DNA from: Sorangium aterium
GTDB lineage: Bacteria; Myxococcota_A; Polyangia; Polyangiales; Polyangiaceae
Assembly: GCF_028368935.1 (NCBI RefSeq)
Contig: NZ_JAQNDK010000005.1
Span: forward strand, 372,001-436,000
Direction: 5' to 3'
DNA: 64,000 nucleotides
The notes beneath the pieces were generated by a model, which saw only the letters and a program-made list of their open reading frames with translations, had not been told where the DNA came from and did not search any database. Below, piece after piece: positions 9,417 to 18,020 of this stretch (positions are counted from its first letter, which is position 1; each line of letters begins with the position of its first letter). The translations under genes and the position numbers were made by a program.

Positions 9417-11004
9417 TCCCCATCCCCGGATCGATGGTGAGCACCCGCTCGAGCCTCTGCCGCGCGGCCTCGGTGCCGTCGGCGACGATCACCATCCCGG
9501 CGTGCAGCGAGTTGCCGATCCCGACGCCGCCGCCGTGGTGGAAGCTCACCCACGACGCGCCGCCCGCCGTGTTCGCGAGCGCGTTGAGGATCGCCCAGTC
9601 GGCGATCGCGTCCGAGCCGTCCTTCATCGCCTCCGTCTCCCGGAACGGCGACGCGACCGATCCGCAGTCGAGGTGGTCGCGCCCGATCACGATCGGCGCC
9701 TTCACCCGGCCGGCGCGGACGAGCTCGTTGAAGGCGAGCCCGACCTTCGCGCGATCGCCGTAGCCGAGCCAGCAGATCCGCGACGGGAGCCCCTGGAACG
9801 CGATCTTCCGCTGTGCGAGCTCGATCCAGCGGCGGAGATCGGCGTCGCCCGGGACCGCCTCGAGCACCGCGCGGTCGGTGGCGAGGATGTCCTCGGGATC
9901 GCCCGAGAGCGCGACCCACCGGAACGGGCCCTTGCCCTGGCAGAACAGCTCGCGCACGTACGCCGGAACGAAGCCGGGGATCGCGAACGCGTCCTCCTCG
10001 CCCGCCTCCGTCGCGCAGGTGCGGATGTTGTTGCCGTAGTCGAAGACCTCGGCCCCGCGCCGCTGCATCGCGAGCATCGCCTCGACCTCCCTGCGCATCC
10101 CCGCCTTCGCGCGCGCGACGTACTCCCCGGGGTCGCGCGCGCGGAGCTCCGCCGCCTGCTCGAGCGTGAGCCCCGGCGGGACGTAGCCGACGAGCGGATC
10201 GTGCGCCGCGGTCTGCTCGGTGACGAGGTCGGGCGTGACGCCGCGGCGCACGAGCTCCGGGTAGACGTCGGCGGCGTTGCCGCAGAGGGCGATCGAGCGT
10301 GGCGCCCCGCGCTGGACGCTCTCGAGGACGGCGTCGAGGGCGCGGTCGAGATCGTCGATGCGCTCGTCGACGTAGCCGGTGCGGAGCCGCTTCTCGATGC
10401 GCGCCGGGTCGATCTCGACGCCGAGGCAGGCCATGCCCGCCATCGTCGCGGCGAGCGGCTGCGCGCCGCCCATGCCGCCGAGCCCCGCGGTGAGCACCCA
10501 GCGCCCGCCGCCCGGGGCGCGCGCCGCGTGCGCCTTCCGCGCGGCGACGAACGTCTCGTAGGTGCCCTGCACGATGCCCTGCGAGCCGATGTAGATCCAC
10601 GAGCCCGCGGTCATCTGCCCGTACATGGTCAGGCCGAGCGCCTCGAGCCGGCGGAACTCGTCCCACGTCGCCCACCGGCCCACGAGGTTCGAGTTCGCGA
10701 GGAGCACGCGGGGCGCGTCCGGGTGCGTGCGGAAGCGGCCCACCGCCTTGCCCGACTGCACGAGGAGCGTCTCGTCGTCCGCGAGCTCCCGGAGTTCGCG
10801 GACGATCACGTCGAACGCCTCCCACGAGCGCGCCGCCTTCCCGGTGCCGCCGTACACCACGAGATCGTCGGGGCGCTCTGCGACCTCCGGATCGAGGTTG
10901 TTGTGGAGCATCCGGAGCGCGGCCTCCTGGATCCACCCCTTGCAGCTCCGCTCGCTCCCGCGCGGCGCGCGCACCACCCGGGCCCCCTGCTCTCCGGTCG
11001 TCAT
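9331..11004 (-). CDS. hutU: Urocanate hydratase
   Basis: A 557-residue urocanase, matching the family's usual length, converting urocanate to imidazolone propionate in histidine degradation, in the cytosol with tightly bound NAD. Diagnostic segments are [15 protein letters not shown] (NAD site), [20 protein letters not shown] and the cysteine-containing [15 protein letters not shown]. The start is the ATG at 11004 (MTTGEQ), with GGTGGAG about 11 bases upstream; a 19-residue extension is possible. No other hut gene lies nearby, so the pathway is dispersed. Its 3' end overlaps the convergent nfo gene. Confidence 0.97.
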   Translation of the reverse strand: MTTGEQGARVVRAPRGSERSCKGWIQEAALRMLHNNLDPEVAERPDDLVVYGGTGKAARSWEAFDVIVRELRELADDETLLVQSGKAVGRFRTHPDAPRVLLANSNLVGRWATWDEFRRLEALGLTMYGQMTAGSWIYIGSQGIVQGTYETFVAARKAHAARAPGGGRWVLTAGLGGMGGAQPLAATMAGMACLGVEIDPARIEKRLRTGYVDERIDDLDRALDAVLESVQRGAPRSIALCGNAADVYPELVRRGVTPDLVTEQTAAHDPLVGYVPPGLTLEQAAELRARDPGEYVARAKAGMRREVEAMLAMQRRGAEVFDYGNNIRTCATEAGEEDAFAIPGFVPAYVRELFCQGKGPFRWVALSGDPEDILATDRAVLEAVPGDADLRRWIELAQRKIAFQGLPSRICWLGYGDRAKVGLAFNELVRAGRVKAPIVIGRDHLDCGSVASPFRETEAMKDGSDAIADWAILNALANTAGGASWVSFHHGGGVGIGNSLHAGMVIVADGTEAARQRLERVLTIDPGMGIIRHADAGYETAIRVADEKGVRVPHRVG

Positions 11005-11187
11005 GCTGTCGTGTACTCCACCCGGTCCGGATCGACCAGAAGGCGCGGCGTCCGCCGCCACGCGTGGCGACGGGCACGCCGGCGCGCGACGCGAGCCTGC
11101 TCGGTCCTCTCCGGAGCAGCCGGCTTCGTCCGAACCGGAGTATGCTCGCTCGGGGCGCGCGCAGCGCCCGTGTGTCCGGGAGAATCC

Positions 11188-11535
11188 ATGATCTCGACGA
11201 TCCGTTCGGCCCTCGCGCGTTGCCCGGTCCGGGCCCTCCAGCTCGCAGCCCTGGCGCTCACCCTCGCGACGACGGGGTGCGACAAGGTCGGGTGCTTCGA
11301 GTGGACCGAGATCGAAGGGGAATGCCCCTCCCAGGACGAGGCGCTCGCCTATTTCGGAAGCGACTCGTGCAGCGGCGAGGTCGAGTCGGTCGACAGCGAG
11401 CCCGAGTACGACGGCGATTACTGCTGTTACGACATCACCAAGCGCGACGATTACGGGGGCTTCTGCACCTCGCCCGGCGGGCGCATCTCGCCGCCGCAGC
11501 CGGCGCCGCCGCCCGCCCCGTCTCCGCCGAACTGA
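11188..11535 (+). CDS. Small Cys-rich putative lipoprotein
   Basis: A 115-residue protein starting at ATG 11188. The N-terminus has basic residues, a hydrophobic stretch ([12 protein letters not shown]) and a lipobox-like TTGC, so the mature protein probably begins at that cysteine. The mature part is acidic with six further cysteines (including CSGE, CCYD and FCTSP), which may form disulphides, and ends in a short Pro-rich tail. I do not recognise a family. It is divergent from hutU across 183 bases. Confidence 0.75.
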   Translation: MISTIRSALARCPVRALQLAALALTLATTGCDKVGCFEWTEIEGECPSQDEALAYFGSDSCSGEVESVDSEPEYDGDYCCYDITKRDDYGGFCTSPGGRISPPQPAPPPAPSPPN

Positions 11536-11559
11536 GCCGGCGCGCCGGACACCCCCAAC

Positions 11560-11576
11560 GCCCGCGCATCGCGGGC
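11560..11576. terminator. Hairpin between convergent genes
   Basis: A perfect 7-bp stem (GCCCGCG / CGCGGGC) with a 3-base loop lies between the stop of the small lipoprotein and the stop of the kinase gene. Position and stem suggest a bidirectional terminator, but there is no U-run on either side. Confidence 0.4.
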
Positions 11577-11613
11577 CCCGCGTCTGGCGCCGCCTCCGCC
11601 CTGGTTCATCGAT

Positions 11614-13680
11614 CTAGAGCTCGTCCAGCGCGTTCCTGTCGAGCTCCTGGAGCGCCGCGAGATCCCGCGCTGCGAGCTCCTCCACGTCGCCGGGAGCCTC
11701 GCGCGGGTAGGCCAGCGTGAGCTCGCCGTCGTGGACGTAAAGGTGCTGGCTGTCGATGCACCCGTGCGCGCCTCCGGCCGCGTGGAGCGCCGCGATACCC
11801 TCGCCGAGGCGCGCGCGCTGAGCCCTCGTCAGCGCGCGCGCCTCGTCGGCGAGCGCGCGGCCCTGGGGCAGCGCCACCCAGACCTCGCCGTTGGCGAGAT
11901 CGACCCGGAGGACGGACGCCAAGGCCGCGTGGCCGGCGCGCGCGAAGGTCCGGGCCCGGGCGAGGGTCGCGTCGTCGAGCTGCAGCACGAGGACGTCGCG
12001 ATCGAGCCAGGCGTCGTGCCAGCGCCCCTCCGTGTCCCGGCCGTCGCCGACCTCCAGGGTCGCCGCGAGCCGCGCCGCCGTGGCGGGCGGCGCGTCGCTC
12101 GATCGGGGCCGGCCGCTCGCGCGCGACCGCCGCGGCCGCGGGCGCTCTGGCCAGGAGATCGCGGTGATCGCGCGCCGCGCCTCGAACGCGTCGGCCGGCC
12201 GCGCGGCGGGGTCTTCCGCGAGCAGCGCCGCCACGGCCGCGTCGTGGGCCGCCGTGAGGTCCGGATGGATCTCGCTCGGCGCGGGATCGAGCTGCCCGCG
12301 CACGGCGGGGGCGGGCGGCTCTCCGGTGAGCAGCTCGGCGAGCACCGCGCCGACGCCGTACAGATCGCTCGCCAGCGTCGCCGGTCGGCCCATGCGCTGC
12401 TCCGGCGACATGTACGCGAACGTCCCGATCGCGCCCGCCGTGGCGGTGGACGAGAGATCCCCGAGGTGCGCCGCGCCGAAATCCGCGAGGTGAGCCGTCC
12501 CCATCTCGTCGAAGAGCACGTTGCTCGGCTTCACGTCGCGGTGGAGGATGCCGAGGCGGTGCGCTTCGCCGAGCGCGGACAGGAGCGCGCCCGCGATCTC
12601 GACGGCGCGCGCGGGGGTGACCGGATCCCCCCGCAGCCGCTCGATCAGGGACCCGCCTGTCATCCAGGCGAGCACCATCGCCGGCCCTTCGGGGTAGTAC
12701 GCGCGGAGCGCGACGACGTTCGGGTGCCGGAGCTGGGCGAGGGCGCGCGCCTCGCGCTCGAACCGGAGGAGCGCGTCGCGGCCCGCTCCGAACGCCGCGC
12801 CCGCGAAGATCTTCACGGCGACGCGCTCCGCCGTGATCCGGTCGCGCGCCTCCACCACGCGCGCGTGGGGCGTCGACGTGACCTCGCGCAGCGTCTCGTA
12901 GCGCCCGAAGAGGAGCGGCCCGACGGGCGCGGGTCCTGCCGGGGGAGGGCCTGCGGCGGGGCTGCCGGGAGCGGCGCCTCGCGAGGAGAGCGCCTCCTGG
13001 CCGGGCGGATCGAGCCGGGCGAGCTCGTCGCGGACGGTCCGCGCGGCGTCCTCGAGCCCGAGCTCGCTCAGGCAGCGGCCGAGCAGCGGCAGCGCGCGGG
13101 CCCGCTCGGCGGCGGCGGGCGGCAGCTGCTGGAGCGCCCGCACGGCGGCCTCTGTGCGGCCGTGGCGCGCGAGCAGCTCGCCCAGCGCGAGCCACGCCGC
13201 CGCGTCGCCCGGGCGGCGGCGGAGCGCGGCCTCGAGCACCCGCGCGCCGTCGGCCGGGCGGCCGGCGAGCTCGAAGCTCTCGGCGGCGCGGCACGCGTCG
13301 TGGGCCGCGGTGAACGCCTCCGCGGCCGCCGTGTGAGCGCCGAGCGCCGCGAACAGCGCGCCCGCGTGGCGCGAGAAGCCGCGCGCCGCGAGGTCGGCGG
13401 CGGCGCGCAGCGCAGCGTCCCGGGGCGACGTGGCGGCGATCCGATCGAGCGCCTCGCGCGCGAGCGCCTCGTCGCCGCCGAGCGCGGCCATCAGCGCCGC
13501 GCGGGCCGGGTCCCCGGCTGCCAGCGCCTCCCGGGCCGCGCCGGCGAAATCGCAGACGCGCTCGAGCAGCTCCGATGCGCCCGCGTGATCTCCGGCAGCC
13601 ACGAGGAGCGCGGTGCCGCGGTCGCGCTGCCCGATGGCGGCGAGCTCGGCCGCGCGACGTCGCAGATCCTCGTGCGCCAC
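11614..13680 (-). CDS. Ser/Thr protein kinase with helical-repeat N-terminus and C-terminal pseudokinase-like domain
   Basis: A 688-residue protein read from a GTG at 13680. Residues about 1-250 are Ala/Leu-rich helical repeats of TPR type. Residues about 258-510 are a Hanks-type kinase: VAVK lysine, HRDVKPSN near 380, DFG, and the GTFAYMSPEQ activation segment. The glycine-rich loop is poorly kept (LREVTSTPHARVV). Residues about 530-675 resemble a second kinase fold: the LHAAGGAHGCIDSQHLYV segment copies subdomain VIb but has HGC in place of HRD and no DFG. No membrane segment follows the kinase, so it is probably cytosolic. The upstream lipoprotein gene ends 22 bases before its start, making a two-gene unit likely. 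Confidence 0.9.
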   Translation of the reverse strand: MAHEDLRRRAAELAAIGQRDRGTALLVAAGDHAGASELLERVCDFAGAAREALAAGDPARAALMAALGGDEALAREALDRIAATSPRDAALRAAADLAARGFSRHAGALFAALGAHTAAAEAFTAAHDACRAAESFELAGRPADGARVLEAALRRRPGDAAAWLALGELLARHGRTEAAVRALQQLPPAAAERARALPLLGRCLSELGLEDAARTVRDELARLDPPGQEALSSRGAAPGSPAAGPPPAGPAPVGPLLFGRYETLREVTSTPHARVVEARDRITAERVAVKIFAGAAFGAGRDALLRFEREARALAQLRHPNVVALRAYYPEGPAMVLAWMTGGSLIERLRGDPVTPARAVEIAGALLSALGEAHRLGILHRDVKPSNVLFDEMGTAHLADFGAAHLGDLSSTATAGAIGTFAYMSPEQRMGRPATLASDLYGVGAVLAELLTGEPPAPAVRGQLDPAPSEIHPDLTAAHDAAVAALLAEDPAARPADAFEARRAITAISWPERPRPRRSRASGRPRSSDAPPATAARLAATLEVGDGRDTEGRWHDAWLDRDVLVLQLDDATLARARTFARAGHAALASVLRVDLANGEVWVALPQGRALADEARALTRAQRARLGEGIAALHAAGGAHGCIDSQHLYVHDGELTLAYPREAPGDVEELAARDLAALQELDRNALDEL

Positions 13681-13702
13681 GCCGATGTCGGTCGGAGCGC
13701 CG

Positions 13703-14677
13703 TCAGCGCGCGGCGATGCGCGCTCGGCCGTTCACGGAGAGGTCGAAGCGCACCTCGCCGAGGTCGATCCCCGAGGTGTTGAACGGCACCTGCCGCGTCC
13801 GGTGCAGGGCGAGCGTCGCGTTCGCCGGCAGGGGCCCGAGCGTCGAGGGATCCAGCAAGGAACCCGGGATCACGCCCCTCCCGGTGTCCTTGAACGCGCA
13901 CCGCACGGTCGCGCCGTGCGCCGAGGTCACGTCGACGTAGATGACGTCCCGCGCCCGGCCGCCCTCGTCCGCGCGCCACTGCACGACCGCGCCGACCCCG
14001 GCGTCGAGATCGACGCCGTCGGCCAGCTCGGCGTCGCCGATGCGCACCTCCTCGGGACCCGCGGGGGCATCGGCCTCGAACGCGAACCGGTCGAGCTGCC
14101 CCGAGCCGGAGCTCTCGAACACGTACCGCGCCGGCGCAGGCAGATCGCTGGTGGCGTCGCGCGACGTGTAGAACACGCCGAAGACCAGGGCGCCCACGTC
14201 CGGGAACGCGCGGGCTGCGAGCGGCATCTCGGTGCTCTCGGTCTTCATCGTCACGTCGCCCGCGTCGAGGAGCTCGATGGGGCTGAGCGAGCTGATGCTG
14301 CTCGCCGCCTCGTCGTCGGCGGCGGGCGAGAGGACCATGCAGCTGCCGGCGGAGGGGAGGACGAACGGCTTCCCGACGGCGCCCTCGGCGAGCTCGGGAT
14401 CCATCGCGGACGAGAGGCGCATGAACTTCGCCAGCACGTTCGTGACCGCCCCCGCCCCCTCGACGCCCGCGCTCGGCGGCGCGGCGTCGTCGAGCTCACC
14501 GGGGGTGGCGGTCGAGGCGGCGTCCCGGCTCAGGTTGATCGCGCGCTCGACGCGCACGACCCCCTGGGTGACCACCCCGTTGACCTCCGTCGCGTCGCCC
14601 GCGACAGGCGCCGAACAGCCGACGAGAGCCGCACCGGCGAGCAGGCATGAGGTGGCGAGGGCGCCGTGGGGACGCAT
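13703..14677 (-). CDS. Hypothetical lipoprotein
   Basis: A 324-residue protein. The start at 14677 (MRPHGALATSC) is supported by a promoter whose -10 ends seven bases upstream. A signal sequence ends in the lipobox LVGC at about residue 23. The mature protein is acidic, with predicted beta-strand segments and no recognisable domain; cysteines near SCMVL and RCAFK could pair. It is transcribed towards the kinase gene 22 bases downstream, so the two are probably co-transcribed. Function unknown. Confidence 0.8.
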   Translation of the reverse strand: MRPHGALATSCLLAGAALVGCSAPVAGDATEVNGVVTQGVVRVERAINLSRDAASTATPGELDDAAPPSAGVEGAGAVTNVLAKFMRLSSAMDPELAEGAVGKPFVLPSAGSCMVLSPAADDEAASSISSLSPIELLDAGDVTMKTESTEMPLAARAFPDVGALVFGVFYTSRDATSDLPAPARYVFESSGSGQLDRFAFEADAPAGPEEVRIGDAELADGVDLDAGVGAVVQWRADEGGRARDVIYVDVTSAHGATVRCAFKDTGRGVIPGSLLDPSTLGPLPANATLALHRTRQVPFNTSGIDLGEVRFDLSVNGRARIAAR

Positions 14678-14684
14678 AGAGCCG

Positions 14685-14713
14685 AGTCTAAGACGGGTCC
14701 TCCGGCCGGGCAA
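14685..14713 (-). promoter_or_regulatory. Sigma-70-type promoter of the 13703-14677 lipoprotein
   Basis: On the minus strand TTGCCC (14713-14708) and TAGACT (14690-14685) are separated by 17 bases, a good housekeeping promoter. The start ATG follows only seven bases after the -10 box and no Shine-Dalgarno fits between, so the transcript is probably leaderless. Confidence 0.65.
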
Positions 14714-14757
14714 GCGCCTGCGCTTGCCACCAAAAATGGCCGGGAATCCGCTTCATT

Positions 14758-14806
14758 GCGTTTTGTTGCGTTTTGTTACGCTTGCTGCGCCTTGTTCCGT
14801 TTGGTT
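14758..14806. repeat. Phased 10-bp T-rich direct repeats
   Basis: Five quasi-identical units about 10 bp apart: GCGTTTTGTT twice exactly, then ACGCTTGCTG, CGCCTTGTT and CCGTTTGGTT. Another GCGTTTGTT lies at 14865-14873. This is the most T-rich non-coding stretch in its neighbourhood and lies upstream of the lipoprotein promoter. One-turn phasing would suit a bent or multi-site protein-binding region. Confidence 0.55.
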
Positions 14807-14822
14807 ACGTCCGGAAACGCCC

Positions 14823-14862
14823 CGACGTCGTGCAACGTCGCGCTGCCGACGTTGCAACGTCG
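14823..14862. promoter_or_regulatory. Two adjacent palindromes, candidate operator
   Basis: The 16-bp CGACGTTGCAACGTCG at 14847-14862 is a perfect palindrome. A second, looser one (CGACGT, 6 bases, ACGTCG) lies at 14823-14840, sharing the half-site CAACGTCG. Two related dyads about 24 bp apart centre to centre resemble a tandem operator for a dimeric regulator. They sit between the stop of the 14883 gene and the promoter of the 13703 gene. Confidence 0.5.
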
Positions 14863-14882
14863 TTGCGTTTGTTGCGGTCCCA

Positions 14883-15671
14883 TCAGAAGGTGACCGTGAG
14901 GCCGCCGCCCGGGGCGACGGTGCCCTGATCGATCGCGACCGGACTGCCGGCGATCTCGCCCTCGGCGTGGTGGTAGGTCGCGGTGGCCTCGAGGGCGACG
15001 TGCACGTGGCGGAACCCCGCGCGGATGCCCAGCACGAACCCGAGCTGGAGATGCTGGCCCGACGCGTCGACGAGCGGTCCTCGGAGCGCCGCCCCGGCGG
15101 CGGGCAGCCGCACCTCGCCGCCGAGGAGCTCGAAGCCGAGCCGGGGACCGAACCAGACCGCGTAGAGATCCGCGTCCGACCGGAAGCCGAGCAGCAGAGG
15201 GACGTCGAGCCCCGCGCCGTGGACGTCGATCCCTTCTGCGCTGGGGCCCGGCCCGCCCGCGAGGAGCGCCGAGGCGCCGAGGCCGATCGACAGGGCCGCG
15301 TCGCCGAGCGGGAACGCGTGGCGCCCGTCGAGCCGGATGGCTCGCCCCGTGTACGTCAGCCCCGCTTCGTTCTCGCCCTCGATCCCGACGCGGGCGCTGG
15401 CCCACGGCGCGACGCCCGGCGAGACGGCGATCTCGGAGAGCTTTCGTCGCGCGGCGCCCTCCGCCGTTGCGGGGTCGGCGGCGCTCGCGCCTGCGTCCGC
15501 CGCTCCGGCGACGACCATGTCACCCGACAGGCCGCCGCCGAGGCGCACGGCGCCGGGGCGGAGGACGTGGGCCGGGTGGAGCAGCGGACCGCTGCCATGG
15601 CAGCCCGCGCAGGCGCCCGCGAGGACCACTGCGGCCCAGCGCCGGATCACGGTGTGACCCGGGCGCCGCAT
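14883..15671 (-). CDS. Hypothetical outer-membrane-associated lipoprotein
   Basis: A 262-residue protein with a signal sequence ending in AGACAGC, so lipidation at the cysteine near residue 23-24 is likely. The mature part alternates hydrophobic and Gly-rich strands (WFGPRLGFELLGG, LQLGFVLGIRAGF) and ends in LTVTF, a terminal aromatic typical of outer-membrane beta-barrel proteins. No named family is recognised. The ferredoxin gene lies 73 bases upstream on the same strand. Confidence 0.75.
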   Translation of the reverse strand: MRRPGHTVIRRWAAVVLAGACAGCHGSGPLLHPAHVLRPGAVRLGGGLSGDMVVAGAADAGASAADPATAEGAARRKLSEIAVSPGVAPWASARVGIEGENEAGLTYTGRAIRLDGRHAFPLGDAALSIGLGASALLAGGPGPSAEGIDVHGAGLDVPLLLGFRSDADLYAVWFGPRLGFELLGGEVRLPAAGAALRGPLVDASGQHLQLGFVLGIRAGFRHVHVALEATATYHHAEGEIAGSPVAIDQGTVAPGGGLTVTF

Positions 15672-15744
15672 CGAACCGACGGAGCCGGCGGAGGCATGGG
15701 AAACGCGGCCGCAGAGGCGACGCGATGGTGCGCGAAGAGGCGCG

Positions 15745-16050
15745 CTACTTGCGGAAGCGCGAGGGGTAATCGTTGGCAGCGGCCCGCTTCTTCAGCTCCG
15801 CATCGTCGGGGTGCAGCCTGACCGCGCGCGCGATGAGGACCTCCTCGGTCTCCACGATCTGCGGGTTGGGCAGGCAGCACTCGACCGGGCATACGGCCTG
15901 GCACGCTTCGTGATCATAGAAGCCGACGCACTCGGTGCAGAGCTCCGGATCGATCACATAGATCTCGTCGCCCTCGCTGATGGCTTCGTTCGGGCATTCG
16001 GGCTCGCAGGCGCCGCAGTTGATGCAGTCTTCGGTGATGTAAGTCGCCAT
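15745..16050 (-). CDS. YfhL-type 2[4Fe-4S] ferredoxin
   Basis: A 101-residue ferredoxin beginning MATYITEDCINCG. It has one classical cluster motif (CINCGACEPECP) and a second with the longer spacing of the YfhL/Alvin subgroup (CTECVGFYDHEACQAVCP), followed by ECCLPNP and a charged C-terminal helix. Such ferredoxins are low-potential cytosolic electron carriers. The frame stays open upstream to 16158, but the ATG at 16050 fits the conserved N-terminus. The partner reductase is not in the window. Confidence 0.93.
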   Translation of the reverse strand: MATYITEDCINCGACEPECPNEAISEGDEIYVIDPELCTECVGFYDHEACQAVCPVECCLPNPQIVETEEVLIARAVRLHPDDAELKKRAAANDYPSRFRK

Positions 16051-16218
16051 GGCCTTCGCTTCGTTCTCCGGGGTCACCCCGGTCCGCTCGTTTGTAGAGG
16101 CCTGACCGCAGGGTGTCAATTCGGGCGGAAGCGAGCGCCGGTTCCGGCACGGTGTCATGGGCGTCGCGGGCCTGCGCTTGCGCGCGGGCGCCCCTGCCGG
16201 TACTAAGCGGCCTCCTCG

Positions 16219-16938
16219 ATGCTCCGCCTCACCGAGCCCGCCCTCCTGCTCGTCGTCCTTGGCGCATCCTCGCTGCTCGCCGGATGCGGTCCCCAGATCG
16301 GCGATCCGTGCACCTCGTCGCTCGATTGCGTGCAGGCAGAGCAGCAGCTCCTCTGCGATGGGACGCAGCCTGGCGGCTACTGCACGGTCTTCAACTGCGA
16401 TCCGGACGGCTGCTCCGGGAGCAGCGTCTGCGTCGCGTTCAACCCGGTGATCGATCCGGCGTGCAGCGAGCTCGAGAACGTCCGCTGGCCGCGCTTCGAG
16501 CGCACGTTCTGCATGGCCACCTGCGATGAGGACGACGACTGCCGCCGCGGCTACTCGTGCGTCGCGCTGGGCAAGATCCAGGATGCCGCAGGGATCGCGC
16601 CGGGCGAACGCAACGCCGCGATCGTCGACGCCAGGCCGGAAGGCTCGAAGGCCTGCCTGCCGAACCCGCCGTCCGCGTCGAGCGCCGCCAGCGAGCCGCC
16701 GGGCGGCGTCGAGAGCGAGCCTGGGGTGTGCAGGGCCGCTCCTGAACAGGACGAGTGGCCCCCCTACACGCCGGATGCCTCGGGCGCTGGAGGCGCCGGC
16801 GGCGCTGGAGGGTCGGGTGGCGCGGGAGGCGCCGGCGGCTCGGAGGGCGAAGGCGGCGGCTCGCGTGGCGAAGGGGGCGCTGGTGGCTCGGGCGGCGCTG
16901 ACGGTTCGGGCGGCGCTGGCGGCTCGGGCGGCGGCTGA
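16219..16938 (+). CDS. Cys-rich lipoprotein with Gly-rich tail
   Basis: A 239-residue protein with a clear lipoprotein signal (LLLVVLGASSLLAGC). The mature region to about residue 145 has many cysteines (CTSSLDC, LLCDG, FNCDPDGC, CMATCDEDDDC) in EGF/metallothionein-like spacing. The last 60 residues are Gly/Ala/Ser repeats of GAGGSGG type. Such cell-surface lipoproteins are common in Sorangium-like genomes and have no known function. A TACTAA sequence 12 bases before the ATG may be part of its promoter. Confidence 0.8.
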   Translation: MLRLTEPALLLVVLGASSLLAGCGPQIGDPCTSSLDCVQAEQQLLCDGTQPGGYCTVFNCDPDGCSGSSVCVAFNPVIDPACSELENVRWPRFERTFCMATCDEDDDCRRGYSCVALGKIQDAAGIAPGERNAAIVDARPEGSKACLPNPPSASSAASEPPGGVESEPGVCRAAPEQDEWPPYTPDASGAGGAGGAGGSGGAGGAGGSEGEGGGSRGEGGAGGSGGADGSGGAGGSGGG

Positions 16939-16978
16939 GCGTCGCTCGGTGCGGTCCGGCTTTGCGCGTCGACCGTGC

Positions 16979-16984
16979 TAGCGT
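16979..16984 (+). promoter_or_regulatory. -10 box (TAGCGT) of the HEAT-repeat gene
   Basis: TAGCGT ends seven bases before the GTG at 16992, with no Shine-Dalgarno between. It matches the recurrent TANNNT arrangement in this window and helped choose that start. No convincing -35 is seen. Confidence 0.4.
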
Positions 16985-16991
16985 TGGCCGC

Positions 16992-18020
16992 GTGTTCGGA
17001 TCGGCCCCTGCGAAAAGGACGCTCGAGGCTGCGCTGCGCGACGTCGCTTCGCAGAAGCCGGCCATGCGCGCGGAGGCCGTGAGCGACCTCGTCCCGTATG
17101 CCGCAACGGCACGGGAGCAGGTCGTGCGCGCGATCGAAGGCGCGCTGCGCGTCGATGAGCACGCGGCGGTCCGCGCGGCAGCGGCCATCGCCCTCGCCGA
17201 CACGAAGGCCGTCGAGGCGCTCCCCGCCCTGCTCCTCGCCGTCGAGGACGTGGATCCCTACGTCCGGCAGATGGCGATCACGGCGCTCGGTGAAATCGGG
17301 GACATGCGGGCCACGGGCCGGCTCCGGCGCGCCCTCTCGGACGAGCGGCCCGAGGTGCGGTTCCAGGCGGTGATCGCGTTCCCGCGCGTCTGCGCCCAGC
17401 AGGCCGACGCGATCGAGGCCGTCATGCAGGCCACCCACGACGACGACCCGCTCGTCTGCCACATCGCGCTGCGGATGTTCGAGGAGCTGGGGGAGTCCGG
17501 CGGCGAGCTGCCTCCGCTGGGCATGGAGCGGGCGCGCGCGCTGCTCGGCCACGCGTCCCCGCTCGTGCGGGCAGCGGCGGCGGTCGTCACCGCGCGCTTC
17601 GGCGATCCGGTCGGCCACCCCGTGCTCGCCGAGATCGTGGGAGGAAAGCTCCACGGGGTCGATCACGAAGACGAGGCCGCGGCCATCGAGCTCTGCGGCG
17701 AGCTCGGCCTCGCCGCTTCCCGGAGCGCCCTGGAGCGGCGCGCGTTCGGGCTCAAGCTCGGCTTCGGTCGCGACCCGCTGCGCTGGCACGCGCGCGTCGC
17801 GCTCGCGCGGATGGGCCACGAGCGGGCCATCCGCGAGATCCTCAGCGAGCTCGGCGCGTGGGATCGCCACCGGCGCACGCTCGCCGTCGCGGCCGCCGGT
17901 CGCGCCCGCCTCTCGGCTGCCCGCGCCGCGATCGCGGCGATGCGGGGAGACGAGCGGAAGGCCGATCAGGGGGCCGTCGAGGAGGCGCTCGCCGTCCTCG
18001 CTTCCGAGGTGGATGCATGA
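16992..18020 (+). CDS. HEAT-repeat protein
   Basis: A 342-residue all-helical protein of HEAT/PBS-lyase-type repeats; typical units are RQMAITALGEIGD and VRFQAVIAFPRV. HEAT proteins act as binding scaffolds. The GTG at 16992 (VFGSAPAKR) is preferred over TTG 16962 because the HEAT region starts soon after it and a -10 box lies just upstream. No signal peptide is present. Its stop overlaps the start of the following DUF4149 gene by ATGA, so the pair is translationally coupled. Confidence 0.85.
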   Translation: MFGSAPAKRTLEAALRDVASQKPAMRAEAVSDLVPYAATAREQVVRAIEGALRVDEHAAVRAAAAIALADTKAVEALPALLLAVEDVDPYVRQMAITALGEIGDMRATGRLRRALSDERPEVRFQAVIAFPRVCAQQADAIEAVMQATHDDDPLVCHIALRMFEELGESGGELPPLGMERARALLGHASPLVRAAAAVVTARFGDPVGHPVLAEIVGGKLHGVDHEDEAAAIELCGELGLAASRSALERRAFGLKLGFGRDPLRWHARVALARMGHERAIREILSELGAWDRHRRTLAVAAAGRARLSAARAAIAAMRGDERKADQGAVEEALAVLASEVDA

